This document shows positions 61,335 to 64,000 of a stretch of DNA of 64,000 nucleotides, piece after piece. The notes below the pieces were generated by a model that saw only the letters and a program-made list of their open reading frames with translations, searched no databases and had not been told where the DNA came from. How positions within the stretch are numbered: the stretch's first letter is position 1; every line of letters starts with the position of its first letter. The DNA comes from Bhargavaea ullalensis (GTDB lineage: Bacteria; Bacillota; Bacilli; Bacillales_A; Planococcaceae): NCBI RefSeq assembly GCF_040545425.1, contig NZ_JBEPLW010000002.1; one strand, written 5' to 3'. The translations under genes were made by a program, and so were the position numbers.

Positions 61335-62456
61335 TCAGTGGCCCAGCAGCACTTTTGACGGATCATACGGCGCCGGGTCGATATCCAGCGGCTCTCCCGC
61401 CGCCATTTTGGCAAGCTGCGTGCCGAGGAAAGGCCCGACCGTCAGCCCGCTTGAACCGAGTCCATTGGCAAAATAAAGCCCGTCGATGCCGCCGAGCGGA
61501 CCCATCACCGGCAGGTTGTCCGCGGTAAAGGGCCGATAACCGACATTTGCAGAGGAGAACGCGGCCCTGGACAGAGCGGGGGCGGTCACGAGCGCTTTGT
61601 CGAGCATTTCATGAATGCCACCCGCCGTCGCGTCCAGCTCGAAATGATGGTCGTCCTCGTGTGTTGTTCCGACGATGATCCGGCCGCCGTCGGACGGCAC
61701 GATATAATGACGGCGCGGGGGCATGATGACCGGCCAGTCTCCCGTTGACGGGTCTCCAAGGTCGAGATGGAGAATCTGGGCTTTCTGCGCTTGCACTTCC
61801 ACCTGCAGGCCTGCCGGTGCGAGCGCTTCCGGCGCCCAGGCTCCGGCCGTCACAAGAACTTTCTCCCCTTCAATCAGCCGGCCGTCCACAACCGCGCCTT
61901 TCACCCGGCCTTCTCCGGCCGAAACGACCGCTGAACCGCTCAAAATCCGTGCTCCGTGCTTCACGGCCGCCGACAACAGCGAATCGCGGAGCTGGCGGCC
62001 GTTCACGCGGGCCGCTCCGCCGATCCAGACCGAAGCGAATCCTTCGGCAAGAACCGGCACCTTCTCTCTCGTCTCTTCCTCCGTCAAGCGGCGGATTTCT
62101 CCGATTTCGGGGGCTTCTTTGCGCCGGTCATACGCCCGTTCTTCCGCAAGGTCCAGCACTGCCGGATCGGAATGTACGCTCAGTGCCCCGACTTGTTTGT
62201 AACCTGTCGAGGTTTCCCCGTCGCTCTCAAGCGAACGGATCAGTTCGGGATAAAACGCCGCCCCGCCTTTTGCCAGTGCATACCAGGCTTTGTTGCGCCG
62301 CTGCGACAGCCATGGGCTGATGATCCCGGCGGCGGCGCCCGTTGCCTGTCCGGGTTCATGCCGGTCGATGATTGTCACCGGCTGTCCCGATTTCGCAAGG
62401 TGGTACGCAGCGGAGGCGCCGAGGATCCCGCTGCCGATAATCAATATTGGTTTCAT
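61335..62456 (-). CDS. FAD-dependent amine/glycine oxidase (DadA-like)
   Basis: A 373-aa oxidoreductase of the D-amino acid oxidase family. The FAD-binding GSGILGASAAYHLA is at the N-terminus (about 7-20), and the C-terminal FAD motif ANGLGSSGLTVGP is at about 335. No twin-arginine or other signal is present, so it is cytosolic. It resembles ThiO/DadA-like enzymes, but no thi genes are nearby. AGGTG is 7 nt before the ATG. Confidence 0.9.
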   Translation of the reverse strand: MKPILIIGSGILGASAAYHLAKSGQPVTIIDRHEPGQATGAAAGIISPWLSQRRNKAWYALAKGGAAFYPELIRSLESDGETSTGYKQVGALSVHSDPAVLDLAEERAYDRRKEAPEIGEIRRLTEEETREKVPVLAEGFASVWIGGAARVNGRQLRDSLLSAAVKHGARILSGSAVVSAGEGRVKGAVVDGRLIEGEKVLVTAGAWAPEALAPAGLQVEVQAQKAQILHLDLGDPSTGDWPVIMPPRRHYIVPSDGGRIIVGTTHEDDHHFELDATAGGIHEMLDKALVTAPALSRAAFSSANVGYRPFTADNLPVMGPLGGIDGLYFANGLGSSGLTVGPFLGTQLAKMAAGEPLDIDPAPYDPSKVLLGH

Positions 62457-62609
62457 TCATCTACACCTGTTTCTTTGTGGATTCCTGTCCTATTGTATCG
62501 GAACAAGACAGTTTGGGAAAAGAGAAGGATATCCGGCCGCTGCGTTCTTGTGCAACTTTTCGGGTAAACATTACGTAAGAAGAAGGAGTTGCCGGAAGGA
62601 GGCGCGTTT

Positions 62610-63434
62610 ATGGACTCATTTCACATGGAAACAAAAGACTGGCTTGAACAGGAGCTGCGAAAAAACCAAAAGTGGGAACGCTCTCAGGGAGGAAGCTGGT
62701 TTTGGCAGCGCATCGGAAAAATCCCGTTTAAGATTTTGGACAAACTGACGCCCGAATTCATCCACCGAAAAATCGGGACGGCGCTCGATGAGCTCGGAAA
62801 ATTCGTCCAGACGGGGGGCGGCTACCTCAGTTCAGAGAAAGCCGTGACCAATTTCTTCAAAGATGAGCGCATCCGCACTTTGTCGGATGTCTCCCGTCTG
62901 CCGGTCCGCCAGATGGATGCAGCCGCGGAGCATGTCGCTTCGACCCGGGGAAAAGCGGCCGCCGTCCAGGGCGCATCCACCGGTTTCGGCGGAATCTTTA
63001 CGCTGTCGATCGACATTCCCCTGCTTCTCGGCCTGCAGCTGAAAACCGTGCAGGACATCGCCATGTGTTACGGGTTCGATCCGAAGTTGCCGGAGGAACG
63101 TCTGTTCATCGTCAAGGTGCTCCAATTCATCTCGTCGGATGCATCAGGCAAAAAGCTCGTGCTGCGCCAGGCCCGCCAGATCACGGAAGACCCCGGGGCC
63201 GCCCGTCAAGAAGTCATTTCCGAACTGCAGGGATGGCGGGAAGTGGTCTACTCTTATCGTGACCGCTGGGGCTGGAAAAAGCTGTTCCAGATGGTGCCGG
63301 TCGCCGGGCTGTTGTTCGGCGCAATCACCAACCGGAATGTCATCCGGGAACTGGCGGAAACTGCTGAAGTCTTTTACCGGAAACGGAAGATCGAAGAACG
63401 GCTCGGATGGTATGAAGTGCATCAGGAAGCCTGA
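62610..63434 (+). CDS. EcsC family protein
   Basis: A 274-aa EcsC-family protein. A Gly/Ala-rich amphipathic region (about 115-150, STGFGGIFTLSIDIPLLLG) and a hydrophobic helix near 230 (FQMVPVAGLLFGAI) are typical. Unlike ecsABC it is not next to the Ecs transporter, so the role is unknown. The ATG at 62610 is 7 nt from GGAGG. Confidence 0.9.
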   Translation: MDSFHMETKDWLEQELRKNQKWERSQGGSWFWQRIGKIPFKILDKLTPEFIHRKIGTALDELGKFVQTGGGYLSSEKAVTNFFKDERIRTLSDVSRLPVRQMDAAAEHVASTRGKAAAVQGASTGFGGIFTLSIDIPLLLGLQLKTVQDIAMCYGFDPKLPEERLFIVKVLQFISSDASGKKLVLRQARQITEDPGAARQEVISELQGWREVVYSYRDRWGWKKLFQMVPVAGLLFGAITNRNVIRELAETAEVFYRKRKIEERLGWYEVHQEA

Positions 63435-63445
63435 ATCACAGAAAA

Positions 63446-63472
63446 GGGACCGGCAACTATTGCCAGTCCCTT
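63446..63472 (+). terminator. Hairpin after the EcsC gene
   Basis: AGGGACCGGCAA pairs with TTGCCAGTCCCT around a 3-nt loop with one mismatch. It can terminate the EcsC transcript or the remnant transposase from the other side; T tails are weak. Confidence 0.5.
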
Positions 63473-64000
63473 CAGACTGCAGACAAATCAGGTCCGGAAG
63501 TGTTTGCCGGACCTGATTTGCTGCTTTTATGGAAATAAAATTAGCGTTGGGTCCCCGGGTTGCTGATGAGCAACCGGCCGTCTGGCCGGGTTTGGTGCTT
63601 TCCATGTCGAGCAGGCCCGTCTTTTTAAATCTCTTTCCGCCCTGCGTAAATTTCCTTGTTTTCCGGAGTGAGTCTCAGTGCTTCCGCTTGGTCAAGATAA
63701 TCTTCCCAGACATGCCGGGTGATGACCTTTACATGATTCCGACTCTGTGTACACTGTGCTAACAGAGGGCATCCCGCACATTCTTCTCTGCCCGTCTTTC
63801 ACATAATAACCGATTTCCGGGTCAGTCGTGCTTTCTTGGATTTCTTTTTCCTCTTCTCGATCCCCTCTATCCTCAGGAAATGGCTTCTTCCCGTTCTCTA
63901 CACGATCCGCGTTGATTTCCTCTTCAAGCAGGGACTGGTAAGCCCGTGTTTCCTTGCGGACCACCTTTTTGGTGAACTTGTGCTTGTTTGCGCTGGCCTT
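63473..64000 (-). mobile_element. Decayed IS1182-type insertion sequence, truncated by the window edge
   Basis: Three pieces of one transposase lie in order on the minus strand in different frames: the KASANKHKFTK...YYVKDG part at the edge (64000 to about 63790), the HVWEDYLDQAEALRLTPEN segment with the upstream CxxCP (to a stop at 63625), and a tail near 63535-63473. The catalytic middle between the first two pieces is missing. A perfect 13-bp hairpin (63485-63519) lies in the tail. The element is dead. Confidence 0.75.
63625..64000 (-). pseudogene. IS1182 family transposase remnant
   Basis: The reading frame from the right edge (KASANKHKFTKKVV..., ending STTDPEIGYYVKDG) matches the region before the catalytic core of IS1182 transposases. 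It then jumps in another frame to ECAGCPLLAQCTQSRNHV and VITRHVWEDYLDQAEAL, which belong far downstream in intact proteins, so a large out-of-frame deletion is present near 63785. The frame ends at RKEI, where intact proteins continue with a conserved helix. The start lies outside the window. Confidence 0.75.

Overview
The window looks like chromosome of a moderately high-GC Bacillales bacterium, most like the Planococcaceae; I would guess Bhargavaea or a relative, but no rRNA gene is present to settle it. Supporting signs are the Bacillus-type gene set (ykpA, xpaC-yaaN, yojN-yojO, ypmR-ypmS-msrA-msrB-yozE, thyA-folA-ypkP, ypjP-ypiP-yphP-ypgR, xpt-pbuX, a gerA-type germination operon), strong AGGAGG ribosome binding sites, frequent TTG/GTG starts and sigma-A-like promoters. 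Almost everything is housekeeping. There is no prophage, plasmid, CRISPR array or recognisable defence island. The only transposon trace is a decayed IS1182-type transposase at the right edge.

Layout. 0-6 kb: ABC-F factor YkpA, a YkvA-like protein, a lipoprotein, a cold shock gene with a structured leader, a DUF1033 protein and the xpaC-yaaN operon. 6.1-6.9 kb: a 20-nt tandem repeat array beside a frameshifted universal stress gene. 6.9-9.7 kb: MoxR-type AAA ATPase plus VWA protein. 9.7-17 kb: DUF6501, the 2-oxoglutarate dehydrogenase genes odhA-odhB, murG and a MATE exporter. 17-24.8 kb: gerA-type operon, CAP-domain protein, CobW GTPase and CtpB protease. 24.8-28.3 kb: deoD, then ypmR-ypmS-msrA-msrB-yozE. 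28.3-37.7 kb: DegV, hemolysin III-like protein, thyA-folA and a frameshifted acyltransferase, ypjP, a 25-aa membrane peptide, a second repeat array, ypiP-brxA-cvfC and YfmR. 37.8-47.3 kb: two transport/membrane genes, a serine hydrolase and sbcDC. 47.4-52.3 kb: aldehyde dehydrogenase cluster and rlmN. 52.4-64 kb: diguanylate cyclase, BmrA-like ABC exporter, a candidate structured RNA, nucleoside transporter, a third repeat array, YitT, the guanine-riboswitch-controlled xpt-pbuX operon, MFS and FAD oxidoreductase genes, EcsC and the IS remnant.

Functional links. thyA-folA form a thymidylate/folate operon. deoD, NupC and xpt-pbuX form a purine salvage set. msrA-msrB, bacilliredoxin and OsmC handle thiol and peroxide damage. 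sbcC-sbcD make a nuclease complex.

The least ordinary signals are non-coding. Three short-period (20 or 21 nt) tandem arrays share a GAATRTCGGR-like core, and each lies just downstream of a minus-strand gene. One of them has been entered by a frameshifted usp gene. A promoter-to-terminator transcription unit of about 270 nt carries no gene. The csp leader contains a perfect 19-bp inverted repeat followed by a U-run. Two host genes (usp and the ypkP-like acyltransferase) carry frameshifts that are either real decay or assembly errors.
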